DNA of 64,000 nt, from assembly GCF_025628935.1 (NCBI RefSeq), contig NZ_JAOTIS010000006.1, forward strand, positions 62,001-126,000, read 5' to 3'. The stretch is from Macrococcus capreoli. GTDB taxonomy: Bacteria > Bacillota > Bacilli > Staphylococcales > Staphylococcaceae. The position numbers were made by a program, and so were the translations under genes. Under the pieces are notes generated by a model. It saw only the letters and a list, made by a program, of their open reading frames with translations. It was not told where the DNA came from and ran no database searches. Of this stretch, positions 1-9,124 are shown in pieces; within the stretch, counting starts at the first letter, position 1; each line of letters opens with the position of its first letter.

Positions 1-20
1 TATAACTACTTCAAAAAAAT

Positions 21-221
21 TTATATTTTTATGTTGTCGATTTCAATATCATACAACTTTGCCATTGCATAAACCACAACATTACTAAGTTCTGTAGTTG
101 GTTTTTCCCATTGAATTACTGTCTTTTTTGTTATACCTAGCTTATCAGCAACATCTTTTTGGGTCATACCTTTAATTTGCCTCCAGTTTTTTATAGGTAA
201 TTGCTGTAATTCCTTAGCCAC
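21..221 (-). CDS. XRE-family HTH regulator (Cro-like)
   Basis: A 66-residue protein that is almost entirely one helix-turn-helix domain (residues 13-60; GMTQKDVADKLGITKKTVIQ carries the recognition helices). It starts at GTG behind a GGAGAGGTG ribosome site. It is transcribed away from the repressor gene at 378, which is the arrangement of a phage or ICE cI/cro switch. I infer a Cro-like role that opens the early operon lying left of the window. DNA targets are probably the AACTTTA/AAGTTAT motifs in the shared intergenic region. It could also be a small activator; the family does not distinguish these. Confidence 0.75.
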   Translation of the reverse strand: MAKELQQLPIKNWRQIKGMTQKDVADKLGITKKTVIQWEKPTTELSNVVVYAMAKLYDIEIDNIKI

Positions 222-377
222 TTACAACACCTCTCCTTCTCATATAACTTTAAATAACTTTAAGAGATATGTCAACACTTTTAGTTATAAAAAGTGAAAT
301 AAAGTTATATAAAGTGTTGAACATCCTTGTAACTTATGGTAACTTTAAATTACTAAATGTAATGAAGGAGAATTGTA
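222..377. promoter_or_regulatory. Divergent operator/promoter region of the left mobile element
   Basis: This intergenic stretch between two divergent HTH genes contains several copies of ATAACTTTA-like and AAGTTAT-like motifs (around 242-262, 284-300 and 303-312, again at 340-350) and the inverted pair CACTTTT/AAAAAGTG. A TTGACA box is readable on the minus strand (complement of 271-276). The layout suggests operators shared by the repressor and the Cro-like protein. Exact operators are inferred. Confidence 0.5.
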
Positions 378-782
378 ATGGAATCTGTAAGCGTTAGAAA
401 AACTTTGTCCGCTAACTTACAAAAACTAATGCAGCAAAAGAATATTGATCAAAAAGAATTAGCGGAAGCATTAAATGTATCTCAACCAACTGTTTCTAAT
501 TGGATTAATCAAACCAAATATCCACGTATAAAACGAATTCAAGAAATTGCAGATTATTTTAATGTGCCTAAAAGCAAGGTTATCGAACCTTGGGATTCTA
601 TAACAAAAAACAATAATTCATTAGACATTGTTAAAAATTTAGAAGAAAAAGGTATAATTATAAACTTTTCTGATTATGATGGATTTGAAAAGTTATCAGA
701 TGAAGAAAAAATAGAGTTTCAAAAAAGAATAGAGGAAGCGGTTCAATTTGAACTTTTCAAAAGAAACAATAAGCACCAGTAA
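378..782 (+). CDS. XRE-family phage-type repressor
   Basis: A 134-residue protein with an N-terminal HTH (residues 10-62; IDQKELAEALNVSQPTVSNW) and a charged C-terminal half without a peptidase S24 fold. It has a GAAGGAG ribosome site 9 bp before the ATG. It is followed at once by an ImmA-like peptidase gene. In ICE and phage ImmR/ImmA pairs the peptidase cleaves such a repressor to trigger induction, so I infer that this is the ImmR-type repressor of the left element. Confidence 0.8.
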   Translation: MESVSVRKTLSANLQKLMQQKNIDQKELAEALNVSQPTVSNWINQTKYPRIKRIQEIADYFNVPKSKVIEPWDSITKNNNSLDIVKNLEEKGIIINFSDYDGFEKLSDEEKIEFQKRIEEAVQFELFKRNNKHQ

Positions 783-794
783 GGGGTAATTACA

Positions 795-1226
795 TTGTGG
801 ATTGAGGATTTATACTATGATCACGGCATTAAAAACATTGATGATTTAACTATCGATAATGTTGCTGAAGCTTTTAATATATCTTTGTTTAAAAACTGGT
901 CAGCAGACGTTCGAATACAATCTAATGATGTAGATATAATTATGTTAAGACAAACAAATATATTTCAAATGACAGAATCATTTTTTCATGAATTTGCTCA
1001 CGTTTTATGTCATGGTCACACACATTTAAACGAAAGCTATAGAAAATATTGTGAAGGTCAAGCTAACAAACTTATGTACGAATTAGCTATACCGAAATTC
1101 ATGATTAGAGAAGAACATTCAGACTATAAAGTTATGAGCAGAACATTTAAGGTGTCAGAGAAATTTGCTTTAAAACGTATAGAACAATTAAAAAATAATA
1201 TAAATATTAAGGAGAAATCAAAATGA
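795..1226 (+). CDS. ImmA/IrrE-family metallopeptidase
   Basis: A 143-residue protein with the zinc-peptidase motif HEFAH at about residue 63, inside FFHEFAHVLCHGH, typical of the ImmA/IrrE (DUF955) family. A TTG start is likely, 8 bp after AAGGGG. It lies 12 bp downstream of the repressor gene, and its stop overlaps the next ATG (ATGA), so the three genes form an operon. ImmA-type enzymes cleave the neighbouring repressor after DNA damage or cell signalling, derepressing the element. The partner relation here is inferred from adjacency. Confidence 0.85.
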   Translation: MWIEDLYYDHGIKNIDDLTIDNVAEAFNISLFKNWSADVRIQSNDVDIIMLRQTNIFQMTESFFHEFAHVLCHGHTHLNESYRKYCEGQANKLMYELAIPKFMIREEHSDYKVMSRTFKVSEKFALKRIEQLKNNINIKEKSK

Positions 1227-1924
1227 AAACAAAAACACTTTTATCAGGATTAGCAATATCTACATTACTTTTAACTGCTTGTAATAACGAAGCTCCAAAA
1301 AAAGAGGAGACAAAAAAAGTAGAATCTAAAAAAGAAGATAAGTCAAAAGAAGCTAAAGATAAAATTAAGAAACAAAAAGAAAAAGTTACAACAGAGGCAC
1401 CTACTACAGAAGCGCCAACAACTGAAGTACCTACAACCGAAAAACCAACTACAGAAGCAGCAACTACACAACAAGCTCAAAATATTAATATTAATAACAT
1501 TACTGATCGCGCTACGCTTGAAGCGGTCGTTTATGGTAATTACTCTGAAATGGATAAAATTACTGCGTATAAAAGCGCTGTAGCAAATGGTGTCATTCCT
1601 CAAGGTAACGTAATGGAAGGTCCCGCTTCTAAAGCATATGAAAGTTCGTTACGCGTTGAGTCTGGTCAAGAAAAATCTATGTATACAACAAATCCTAATC
1701 CAGGCAATAAGAATTATGACCATTTATATAATTCAAGCAATGCTACAGATAACATTGACCCTAATTATTCGCCGGATAACGCAAATAAAAGCGCACAAGG
1801 TGGTTTAACATCTGGAGAGATACAAACTAAGTATGCTATTGAACAAGGCTATTACGATGGCCCTAATGCTCAAGAAGTATATAATGCGATAGTCGCAAAA
1901 GAGCAAGCACTTCAAAATAAATAA
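1223..1924 (+). CDS. Element-encoded lipoprotein with TTEAP repeats
   Basis: A 233-residue lipoprotein: signal peptide with lipobox LTAC (Cys20), a Lys/Glu-rich linker, a Thr/Glu/Pro repeat tract (TTEAPTTEAPTTEVPTTEKP, about residues 57-78), then a globular C-terminal domain of about 145 residues. It is translationally coupled to the ImmA gene and sits between repressor and integrase. The TP-J34 Ltp superinfection-exclusion lipoprotein occupies the same slot in its phage, so a protective surface role is a reasonable inference. I do not recognise the C-terminal domain with certainty. Confidence 0.7.
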   Translation: MKTKTLLSGLAISTLLLTACNNEAPKKEETKKVESKKEDKSKEAKDKIKKQKEKVTTEAPTTEAPTTEVPTTEKPTTEAATTQQAQNININNITDRATLEAVVYGNYSEMDKITAYKSAVANGVIPQGNVMEGPASKAYESSLRVESGQEKSMYTTNPNPGNKNYDHLYNSSNATDNIDPNYSPDNANKSAQGGLTSGEIQTKYAIEQGYYDGPNAQEVYNAIVAKEQALQNK

Positions 1925-1930
1925 AAGAGT

Positions 1931-1962
1931 AAAACAAAAAGGCTTAACCGCCTTTTTGTTTT
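1931..1962 (+). terminator. Rho-independent terminator
   Basis: Inverted repeat AAAACAAAAAGGC / GCCTTTTTGTTTT around a 6-nt loop, directly after the lipoprotein stop. It ends the repressor-peptidase-lipoprotein operon before the integrase gene. Confidence 0.8.
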
Positions 1963-2007
1963 AACCATCAAAAGAACATACGTTCTATTTGAAAGGAGGT
2001 GAAAATA

Positions 2008-3051
2008 ATGGCTACTTACACAGTATACAAAAGAGAAAATAAAAATGGATTTTCGTGGCAGTATGATATAAAAGACAAGTCATTCAAAAATGGTAAAAAG
2101 CGAAAAGCTGGATTTAAAACTAAAGGTGAGGCTGTTCATGCAGCACAAAAGATTATTGAAGAATTAAATGCTGGTAATTATGTTGAGGACAAATATTTCA
2201 AAGATTATTACAATACGTGGCTTGATATTAATAACAAAAGCAAACTATCTAAGAAACAATTTTATTGGTTTGAACGTGCATTAACTTTATTTTTAGAGCA
2301 TTTCGGTGATGACATGCTTGTAAAAAATATCACACGTTCAGAATATCAAAGGTTTATTAATAACTATGCTGATGGTAGAACTACTGAAACAGTCAGAAAA
2401 GTACACGATTGCTTGAAGGCATGCATTAAGGACGCTCTATATGATGGACACTTGAAAAAAGACCCGACATATAAAATAAATATAAAGGGTACAGTAGCAG
2501 CAAAGAAAGAAGAAGCTAAATTTATGACAATAGAGCAATATATTAGTCTCATGGAGTACTTTAAATCAAAAAGCGAATTAAGTTATATAGCTCTTTACAT
2601 TTTAGCGATAACCGGCGCTCGTTTTTCAGAGGTAAACAGAATGACCACAAAAGATATTGATTATATAAATAATATCATACACATTCCAGGAACTAAAACA
2701 GTGAATGCAGATAGATATGTAGAAGTATCTAAGAAAGACATTATTACGATAAATAAGAGACTCTCACAGCACCCTTTAAGAATTGATGGTAAATTGTTCG
2801 GAATATCTCATAACGCCTTAAAAAACGCTTTTGAGCGTTCTAAACAAGCATGTGATATTAAAGATGAATTTACACCATATGCACTTCGCCATACTCATGC
2901 ATCTTACTTAATAAGCAAACAAATTCCGATCGAATATATAAGTAAGCGCTTGGGTCACGCAAATATTAATATTACATTAACAGTATACACACATTTATTA
3001 GATGAACATAAAAAAGAACAAGGTCAAAGAGTGCGAGAAATTTTTTCTTGA
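2008..3051 (+). CDS. int: Tyrosine recombinase (phage/ICE integrase)
   Basis: A 347-residue integrase starting at the ATG that follows AAAGGAGG by 8 bp. An N-terminal AP2-like arm-binding region, a SAM-like core-binding domain (about 60-150) and a C-terminal catalytic domain are recognisable. Catalytic landmarks are Arg in TGARFSEV, the RHTHAS box and the Tyr in TVYTHL. It catalyses site-specific integration and excision. The gene stops 52 bp from the 3' end of tRNA-Ser, which is the usual place for an integrase that uses that tRNA as its attachment site. Confidence 0.93.
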   Translation: MATYTVYKRENKNGFSWQYDIKDKSFKNGKKRKAGFKTKGEAVHAAQKIIEELNAGNYVEDKYFKDYYNTWLDINNKSKLSKKQFYWFERALTLFLEHFGDDMLVKNITRSEYQRFINNYADGRTTETVRKVHDCLKACIKDALYDGHLKKDPTYKINIKGTVAAKKEEAKFMTIEQYISLMEYFKSKSELSYIALYILAITGARFSEVNRMTTKDIDYINNIIHIPGTKTVNADRYVEVSKKDIITINKRLSQHPLRIDGKLFGISHNALKNAFERSKQACDIKDEFTPYALRHTHASYLISKQIPIEYISKRLGHANINITLTVYTHLLDEHKKEQGQRVREIFS

Positions 3052-3103
3052 CACGTATTTGACACTTGCTCTTTAAAAACGTTGATTTATCAACGATTAC
3101 TAG

Positions 3104-3192
3104 CGGAGATGGAGAGATTCGAACTCTCGCGCCGGTTACCCGACCTACACCCTTAGCAGGGGCGCCTCTTCAGCCAACTTGAGTACATCTCC
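3104..3192 (-). tRNA. tRNA-Ser(GCU)
   Basis: Read on the minus strand: acceptor GGAGATG pairs with CATCTCC, discriminator G, no encoded CCA. The anticodon loop CTGCTAA contains GCT, and a long variable arm is present, as expected for a class II serine tRNA (89 nt). The T-arm reads GAGAGTTCGAATCTCTC. Its 3' end faces the integrase gene, so it is the probable attachment site of the left element, and the gene appears intact after integration. Confidence 0.95.
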
Positions 3193-3193
3193 A

Positions 3194-3268
3194 TGGCTCC
3201 ACAGGTAGGACTCGAACCTACGACCGATCGGTTAACAGCCGATAGCTCTACCACTGAGCTACTGTGGA
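3194..3268 (-). tRNA. tRNA-Asn(GUU)
   Basis: Minus-strand cloverleaf: acceptor TCCACAG/CTGTGGA, discriminator G, encoded CCA, anticodon loop CTGTTAA with GTT, T-arm GTAGGTTCGAGTCCTAC. It lies one base upstream of tRNA-Ser, so the two are co-transcribed. Confidence 0.95.
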
Positions 3269-3347
3269 ATAATTTCAATCAACAAATACTATTATATCAA
3301 TTGAAACAGATTGGTCAATAGTTTTAGTAAATATTTTTATAGAACAT

Positions 3348-3905
3348 TTACACCTTTTTCTCTAATAATGCATACATTGCTAACATTTCGAATAAATTTG
3401 CTCTGCATTTATCAAATTGCACCGTTTCTGTTGTATACATATCTTTCTTTAACGCTTTCGCACGGACACAATATTCTAATTTAATCCCATGCAAATATTG
3501 TGTATTAAATGTATACGATGTCACTGGAAACGAAACATTGGACTGATCATCGAATTCCACAATCGTGTCATAATGATTTCCTGCATGAAATCGATTCACA
3601 TAATGGACATTTACCCATGCTTGATCGTTACTGCGATCACTATGTGTCGGGAAGAAATATGTTTGTGTGCCCGGCTGTATAATAATTGGCGGTTTCGTAT
3701 GTATATCTGCAATAATCTTTGTTGATGCACGTCTCGATTTATATGAAGCATGGTAAAAGAATAATGAGTCTTCAATCACATGCAATGGTTTCTTCTTATA
3801 AAGGATTGGCGTCGCGCCATATTCTCCAATTTCGGAATAAACGATTCTACTTTCACGATATGATTTAATATACATTGTTTTCTCATTAATGATATACTTT
3901 TCCAT
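3348..3905 (-). CDS. comK: ComK competence transcription factor
   Basis: 185 residues, the normal length of a ComK, with the family's features: an N-terminal YIINEKTMYI strand, a basic patch around KSRRAST, the HSDRSNDQAWVNVHYV block and NVSFPVTSYTFN near the middle. ComK binds AT-rich K-boxes (AAAA-N5-TTTT) and activates DNA-uptake genes. The frame is intact, with no degraded motif that I can see. The long AT-rich upstream region would suit autoregulation. It is divergent from an IDEAL-domain gene. Confidence 0.9.
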   Translation of the reverse strand: MEKYIINEKTMYIKSYRESRIVYSEIGEYGATPILYKKKPLHVIEDSLFFYHASYKSRRASTKIIADIHTKPPIIIQPGTQTYFFPTHSDRSNDQAWVNVHYVNRFHAGNHYDTIVEFDDQSNVSFPVTSYTFNTQYLHGIKLEYCVRAKALKKDMYTTETVQFDKCRANLFEMLAMYALLEKKV

Positions 3906-4028
3906 AACTTCTCCTTCCTTTATCGCCGTGTTAACACTATTATATACGATTTAAATTAACATTTGTTAACTTCAATTAAATTTTAACATAGTTTATAATT
4001 CTAAATTTTATGTTTACAAAGTTAAACA

Positions 4029-4052
4029 TTTGGTTAAATATAATTAACCAAA
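4029..4052. promoter_or_regulatory. Inverted repeat in the comK/IDEAL intergenic region
   Basis: TTTGGTTAA and TTAACCAAA are separated by 6 bp, a near-symmetrical AT-rich operator-like site between comK (minus) and the IDEAL gene (plus). GTTAA elements recur nearby (about 3963, 4020, 4070). Which protein binds is unknown. Confidence 0.4.
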
Positions 4053-4159
4053 CATAAAAAAGTTAATTAATATAATTTTCTGAATACTATTGCAATTTAG
4101 AATTGTATATAATATACTCATTTTAATAAATTTAATCATTATCCAAGGAGGTACACCCC

Positions 4160-4369
4160 ATGAACTATAACCAACAAACTAAATTAAACGGCCTGGAAAC
4201 ATTCGTATCGAATTTAAACAACTTATATATCGAACTGATTATTGATGAAGCAGTAAAATCTCACAAAAAACTGACACTCCAGAATCAAATCGACACTGCT
4301 TTACTTAACCGTGATGAACAAGCTTTCATTCAGCATACGAATGCGTTAAAAGCGCTGGAGGAAATTTAA
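4160..4369 (+). CDS. IDEAL-domain small protein
   Basis: A 69-residue protein. Its C-terminal half is an IDEAL domain (LQNQIDTALLNRDEQAFIQH, residues 40-60), preceded by an amphipathic helix containing IIDEAVKSHKK. The ribosome site is AAGGAGG, 8 bp from the ATG. IDEAL domains are short helical modules of Firmicutes thought to mediate protein interactions, found in regulatory and ComK-linked proteins. Its divergent position beside comK hints at a link, but no function is assigned. Confidence 0.8.
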   Translation: MNYNQQTKLNGLETFVSNLNNLYIELIIDEAVKSHKKLTLQNQIDTALLNRDEQAFIQHTNALKALEEI

Positions 4370-4388
4370 AGTGAAATACACAATATAA

Positions 4389-4426
4389 AAGCGCCAATCC
4401 GGAATATATATCCCAAATTGGCGCTT
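4389..4426. terminator. Bidirectional terminator
   Basis: AAGCGCCAAT and ATTGGCGCTT pair across an 18-nt loop between the convergent IDEAL and lplA genes, so the hairpin can serve both. Confidence 0.8.
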
Positions 4427-4436
4427 AATTTATAAG

Positions 4437-5423
4437 TTATTTCGCAACTAAACTTAAAAATTCTTCCTCTGTCACTCTGCCAAAATAATGTGCAAAATCA
4501 ATTGTTTCAAGCGCTCTTTTTACAGCGTCTTGAGAATGCGGCAACCCTATTAACATTTGTTCAACTTCTGTTACTTCACCAACACCAAAGAAGTCACCAT
4601 AGATTTTCACATCTTCCATTAATCCTTTTGTTACATTGATTTTAAGCTCTAACATTCCACCAGGGAACTTCTGTTTCACTTCATAATTATATTTCGGATT
4701 CTTTCCGTAATTCCATTCAAAATTACGATATTTTTCACGACTAATCTGTTCGATCTTAGCCCAATCATCGGCCTGTAATTCATACGTTTCAATCTCACCT
4801 TTAAAGATGGATTGTAATAACGTTTGTTTAAATACTTCCATCGTCATCGGTTTATCAAGAAATTCCTGAATGTTAGCTACTCTTGAACGAATAGATTTAA
4901 TACCTTTTGTAATCAATTTCTTTTCATTAACCGTTAAACTTTTTACGACTTCATCAATATCGCTATTTAGCATCAACGTACCGTGTGAGAACATGCGGTC
5001 TCCGGACTGAAACATCGCATTACCAGATATTTTACGTTCTCCGACCTGCAAGTCATTTCGACCTGTCATTTCTGCTTTCACACCGAGTTGATTTAATGCT
5101 TCAACGATTGGTGTCGTGAACTTTTTAAAGTTATGAAAACTATCATCATCCGCTTTAGTCACAAAGCTAAAATTTAAATTGCCTAAATCATGATATACAG
5201 CGCCTCCACCTGAAATGCGGCGCACAACATGAATATTCTGCTCATCCACGTAAGATTGATTAATTTCAGCAAATGTATTTTGGTTTTTCCCTATAATAAT
5301 GGATGGCTCGTTCACATAGAATAGAAAGTACGAATCATCTTTCGGTAAATGCTTCAATACGTATTCTTCCATCGCTAAGTTAATTGTAGGATCAGTAATA
5401 TTATTATTATGAATAAATTTCAT
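4437..5423 (-). CDS. lplA: Lipoate-protein ligase A
   Basis: 328 residues, with the LplA signatures RRISGGGAVYHDLGNLNF (residues 69-86), the catalytic-Lys loop GRNDLQVGERKISGNA and the C-terminal accessory domain. It activates free lipoate with ATP and attaches it to the E2 subunits of 2-oxoacid dehydrogenases and to GcvH in the cytoplasm. It stands alone between a terminator and the haem genes. Which paralogue of the staphylococcal set it represents cannot be told from sequence alone. Confidence 0.9.
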   Translation of the reverse strand: MKFIHNNNITDPTINLAMEEYVLKHLPKDDSYFLFYVNEPSIIIGKNQNTFAEINQSYVDEQNIHVVRRISGGGAVYHDLGNLNFSFVTKADDDSFHNFKKFTTPIVEALNQLGVKAEMTGRNDLQVGERKISGNAMFQSGDRMFSHGTLMLNSDIDEVVKSLTVNEKKLITKGIKSIRSRVANIQEFLDKPMTMEVFKQTLLQSIFKGEIETYELQADDWAKIEQISREKYRNFEWNYGKNPKYNYEVKQKFPGGMLELKINVTKGLMEDVKIYGDFFGVGEVTEVEQMLIGLPHSQDAVKRALETIDFAHYFGRVTEEEFLSLVAK

Positions 5424-5464
5424 AACATCCTCCTAATATGTCTTCTCTTCTGTTCATCGAAACG

Positions 5465-6841
5465 CTATTCATGCGCTAACTGCAATGCTGCACGTTGTCC
5501 TTGTGAAACACAATCCGGAAGCCCTACCGCTTCAAATGACGCCCCTGTCATGACAAGACCTGGGTATTGCTGTTTAATGTAATGTTGAATCGCGCGAATG
5601 CGATCGATATGCCCTACTTCGTATTGTGGCATGCTATGCATTAATTTCGTTACAATTGTGAATTCAGGCTCACCTTTAATCTCCATCATCTTATCTAAAT
5701 CACGTCTGGCAAGCTTAACGATAGCTTCATCATCGTTGTCTTTAACGACGTCACTACCCGGTCTCCCTACATATGCACGTAATAATGTCTTGCCTGGCGG
5801 TGTTGTGTGTGACCATTTCTTATCCGTCCATGTACATGCCGTAATAACCGTATCCGAATTCTTCGCAATGACAAATCCTGTACCGTCCTCTTTATTATTA
5901 ACCTGACTATCATCAAATGCCATAACAACCGTTGCCACACTTGTAGCTGCCATCTCATCGAAATATTGTAATGGTGCATCATTAAACCATGCTCTGAATA
6001 CAGTATGCGGCACAGTAATAATAACTTTATCGTAAAACACTTGTTCACCATTCACCGTAATCATATAACCATTGTCACGCTTTTCAATTGCCTGCACTGG
6101 ATGATGATATTTAATGTTCACTGCTTTAGATTCTAAGTTTTGAACTAAAGCATTAATAAAACTCATTAAACCGTTCTTAAATTGTCTAAATTGCCCTTGT
6201 ACCGGTCCGACACGTTTCGGCATTTTCTTCTTATTTGCACGCATTCCTTTAATAAGACTACCGTGTTGTTCTTCAGTGGCTTTGAAATCTGGAAACGTTG
6301 ATTTCAAGCTTAATTTATCGATATCCGCACCATATATTCCTGATAATAGCGGTTCAATTAAATTCTCTAACGTCTCATTACCTAAACGACGTCTAAAAAA
6401 TGCGCCAACAGAAACATCCGGGTTCATTGGTTTCGGTTTAATAAAATAATCCATCCCTGCACGTAATTTACCGAATGGTGAAATTAAACGCGTTGCTATA
6501 AATGGCTTCATTTCAGTAGGAATGCCTAAAATTGAACCGCCAGGTATAGGATATAATTTATTTTTAGCATAAATATAAGATTGACCGGTATTGTTGATGA
6601 CAATTTCATCTTTTAAACCGATCGCTTCTGCAAGCTCAGTCATGATCTTCTTTCTACCTAAATATGATTCTGGTCCAAGTTCAATCGTATAGCCGTCTTG
6701 TTGATAAGTCTGAATCTTACCACCTGGCACACCACTTGCTTCTAATACATCAATTGCAATCGATGCATCTTCTTCTTTTAAATAATATGCTGCCGATAAA
6801 CCCGTGATGCCTGCGCCTATAATTGCACATTTCTTCGTCAT
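5465..6841 (-). CDS. hemY: Coproporphyrinogen III oxidase, FAD-dependent (HemY/CgoX)
   Basis: 458 residues beginning with the FAD dinucleotide motif GAGITGLSAAYYL, then GGKIQTYQQDGYTIELGPES and the C-terminal FAD site VGLPDCVSQGQRAA. In Gram-positives this flavoenzyme oxidises coproporphyrinogen III to coproporphyrin III in the coproporphyrin-dependent haem route. It is the last gene of hemE-hemH-hemY, 17 bp after hemH, and is probably co-transcribed with it. Confidence 0.93.
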   Translation of the reverse strand: MTKKCAIIGAGITGLSAAYYLKEEDASIAIDVLEASGVPGGKIQTYQQDGYTIELGPESYLGRKKIMTELAEAIGLKDEIVINNTGQSYIYAKNKLYPIPGGSILGIPTEMKPFIATRLISPFGKLRAGMDYFIKPKPMNPDVSVGAFFRRRLGNETLENLIEPLLSGIYGADIDKLSLKSTFPDFKATEEQHGSLIKGMRANKKKMPKRVGPVQGQFRQFKNGLMSFINALVQNLESKAVNIKYHHPVQAIEKRDNGYMITVNGEQVFYDKVIITVPHTVFRAWFNDAPLQYFDEMAATSVATVVMAFDDSQVNNKEDGTGFVIAKNSDTVITACTWTDKKWSHTTPPGKTLLRAYVGRPGSDVVKDNDDEAIVKLARRDLDKMMEIKGEPEFTIVTKLMHSMPQYEVGHIDRIRAIQHYIKQQYPGLVMTGASFEAVGLPDCVSQGQRAALQLAHE

Positions 6842-6858
6842 AACAAAACATCTCTTTT

Positions 6859-7779
6859 CTATTGATTTAATACATTTTGAATTTCTTCTACCATTGCGCC
6901 AATAAAGCGTTCATCTGTATTAGGCATAGCCGGACGATAATATTTCACGCCTAATGCATCACACACCGCTTTACATTCGTAATCATTATCATATAGTACT
7001 TCTAAATGTTCACAGACAAATCCAACAGGTGTATAAATAAAGTGTTCATACTGTTCTTCTTCATATAAACGACGTGTTAAATCCTGCACATCTGGTCCTA
7101 ACCATGGATCGGGTGTATTACCTTCTGACTGCCAGCCTGTTTCAACATTTAATATTTTCGAACGATCCATAATCATCGTCGCAGTATCTTCAAGCTGTTC
7201 AGGGTATGGATCGCCTGATGCTTTAATCTTCTCCGGTAAACTATGAGCGCTTACGATGAGTACCGTCTTGTCCCATTCTGCTTCTGGAATTGTCGCAAGT
7301 GTGTGATCTACTTGATCTGTCCAGAAATCAATGAATTTATCTTGATTATAGAATGATTCTACGTGTTTTAATTGAATATCGTATTTGCTCGCTTCTTCAG
7401 CTGCACGTTTATTGTAACTACCCACTGAGAAGTTAGAGTAATGCGGTGCTAATACAATCGTTACCGCTTCTGTAATACCGTCATTGTGCATCGCTTCAAC
7501 AGCATCTTCAATAAATGGTGCGATATGTTTCAAACCGATATATAGCTTATAGTCTTCACCTGTCGCTTTGTTTAATGCAGCAACTAAAGCCTCAGCTTGA
7601 CGTTCAGTTGTACCTGCTAATGGAGAAATACCACCAATCGCTTTGTAACGGTCTTTTAAATCTTGTAAACTTTCTTCTGTTGGCTTTCTACCGTGGCGAA
7701 TATGTGTATAATATGGTTCAATATCTTCTTCTTTGTAAGGCGTACCATACGCCATAACTAGTAATCCCTTTTTACTCAT
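6859..7779 (-). CDS. hemH: Coproporphyrin ferrochelatase
   Basis: About 306 residues. Recognised by [20 protein letters not shown] at the N-terminus, the [15 protein letters not shown] block, the catalytic-His region [10 protein letters not shown] and [15 protein letters not shown]. It inserts Fe2+ into coproporphyrin III to give coproheme. Two adjacent ATG codons follow GGGGGAAC; I chose the second. Spacing of 17 bp to hemE and to hemY indicates one operon. Confidence 0.93.
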   Translation of the reverse strand: MSKKGLLVMAYGTPYKEEDIEPYYTHIRHGRKPTEESLQDLKDRYKAIGGISPLAGTTERQAEALVAALNKATGEDYKLYIGLKHIAPFIEDAVEAMHNDGITEAVTIVLAPHYSNFSVGSYNKRAAEEASKYDIQLKHVESFYNQDKFIDFWTDQVDHTLATIPEAEWDKTVLIVSAHSLPEKIKASGDPYPEQLEDTATMIMDRSKILNVETGWQSEGNTPDPWLGPDVQDLTRRLYEEEQYEHFIYTPVGFVCEHLEVLYDNDYECKAVCDALGVKYYRPAMPNTDERFIGAMVEEIQNVLNQ

Positions 7780-7796
7780 CATTGTTCCCCCAATGG

Positions 7797-8837
7797 TTAT
7801 GCTTTATATTTTGCTGAATAATCGTGAACGAATGCACTTACGCGACGTAATGTATCTGGATTCACTTCCGGGAATACCCCGTGCCCTAAGTTAAAGATAT
7901 AGCTATCTGACTGTAATCCTTGATCAAGAATGCGAATTAAATGTGATTCAATGACTTCCCAAGGTGCAAGTAGAATCGCCGGGTCTAAGTTCCCCATCAA
8001 CGTCTTCGTAATTCCTTTTGCACGTGCTTCTTCAATTTGTAAACGCCAGTCTAAACCTAAGACGTCTACTGGTAAAGCGTTCCACTCCTCGATTAAGTGA
8101 CTTGCGCCAACACCGAAAGTAATAACCGGAACATTTTTCTCTTTAATACCGGCGAAAATACGATGCATATGTGGTGCTATAAACGTTCTGTAGTCTTCTT
8201 TATTTAACGCACCTACCCATGAATCAAAGACTTGAATCATCTTACAACCCGCATCTATTTGAGCGTGTGTATACGTAATACACATATCAGCTAATTTCTC
8301 CATTAACATATGCCATGCTTCAGGTTGCTCATACATCATCGCTTTCGTCTTGTTATAATTTTTAGAAGGACCGCCTTCAATCATATAACTCGCTAAAGTG
8401 AATGGTGCACCCGTAAACCCGATTAATGGGACATTTAATTGTTCTTGTGTTAATAATTTAATCGTATCTAAAATGTATGGTACGTCTTGTTCTGGATTAA
8501 TTTCACCGAGACGTGAAACGTCCTGCATAGAACGAATTGGATTCGCAATAACTGGACCAATGCCTGATTTAATTTCAACATCAACACCGATAGCACCAAG
8601 TGGTGACATAATGTCTTTATATAGTATTGCTGCATCTGTATTATATTGATCAACCGGTAACTTTGTTACATAAGCACAAAGTTCTGGATCGTGTGTAATT
8701 TCAAATAAACTATGCGTTTCTTTAATCTTTCTATATTCAGGTTGGCTACGACCTGCCTGGCGCATAAACCATACCGGCGTGTGAGCGGCTTTTTCCCCAC
8801 GCGCTGCTTTTAAAATTGTATCATTAAATGAATTCAA
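7797..8837 (-). CDS. hemE: Uroporphyrinogen decarboxylase
   Basis: 346 residues, normal for UroD, with the hallmark [16 protein letters not shown] at residues 21-36, [17 protein letters not shown] and FDSWVGAL. It removes four acetate carboxyls from uroporphyrinogen III, giving coproporphyrinogen III. First gene of the hemEHY operon; its upstream region is shared with the divergent traP gene. Confidence 0.95.
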   Translation of the reverse strand: MNSFNDTILKAARGEKAAHTPVWFMRQAGRSQPEYRKIKETHSLFEITHDPELCAYVTKLPVDQYNTDAAILYKDIMSPLGAIGVDVEIKSGIGPVIANPIRSMQDVSRLGEINPEQDVPYILDTIKLLTQEQLNVPLIGFTGAPFTLASYMIEGGPSKNYNKTKAMMYEQPEAWHMLMEKLADMCITYTHAQIDAGCKMIQVFDSWVGALNKEDYRTFIAPHMHRIFAGIKEKNVPVITFGVGASHLIEEWNALPVDVLGLDWRLQIEEARAKGITKTLMGNLDPAILLAPWEVIESHLIRILDQGLQSDSYIFNLGHGVFPEVNPDTLRRVSAFVHDYSAKYKA

Positions 8838-8922
8838 ACAAACTTCCCCCTATTTTACGTATATAGTCTGATTTTATCATAACGGGAAATAGAAAGTATC
8901 ATAAAAAAGTAATGTCATTAAA

Positions 8923-8952
8923 CTGACATAAATCATGTAAAATGGGTATAGT
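8923..8952 (+). promoter_or_regulatory. Predicted SigA promoter of traP
   Basis: CTGACA (8923-8928) and TATAGT (8947-8952) with an 18-bp spacer point toward traP. A start near 8959 would place the whole hairpin element at 8957-9104 in the 5' leader of the mRNA. Confidence 0.5.
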
Positions 8953-8956
8953 ATAG

Positions 8957-9104
8957 AGAGAGGCTGTCTGAAATGCGTTTAGGACTGAACAAATTGGAAG
9001 CATCATCAAGAAATCGCTCTTTGATTTCGATGATGATGCTGAAATTTGACGAGGTCCTGCATTGAAGACGCCGTTTAGACGGAGAGGCTGTCTGAAATGC
9101 GTTT
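8957..9104 (+). repeat. 120-bp hairpin element, copy 1, plus partial second head
   Basis: Begins GAGAGGCTGTCTGAAATGCG and ends GACGCCGTTTAGACGG near 9081, followed by a second partial head up to 9104. Nested complementary arms: AGGAC/GTCCT, CAAATT/AAATTTG, CATCATC/GATGATG, around the loop block GAAATC-gctcttt-GATTTC. It lies between the divergent hemE and traP and sits in the predicted traP leader. Confidence 0.85.
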
Positions 9105-9124
9105 AAACAGAGAGGATGATAAAC

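Noticed and set aside
1343-1603. An 86-residue minus-strand frame, Phe/Cys rich
   Set aside because: Antisense to the low-complexity Lys/Thr repeat region of the lipoprotein; no ribosome site.
8957-9104. Riboswitch or T-box in the traP leader
   Set aside because: The structure belongs to the dispersed repeat family found mostly at gene 3' ends, and no conserved ligand core or T-box sequence is present.
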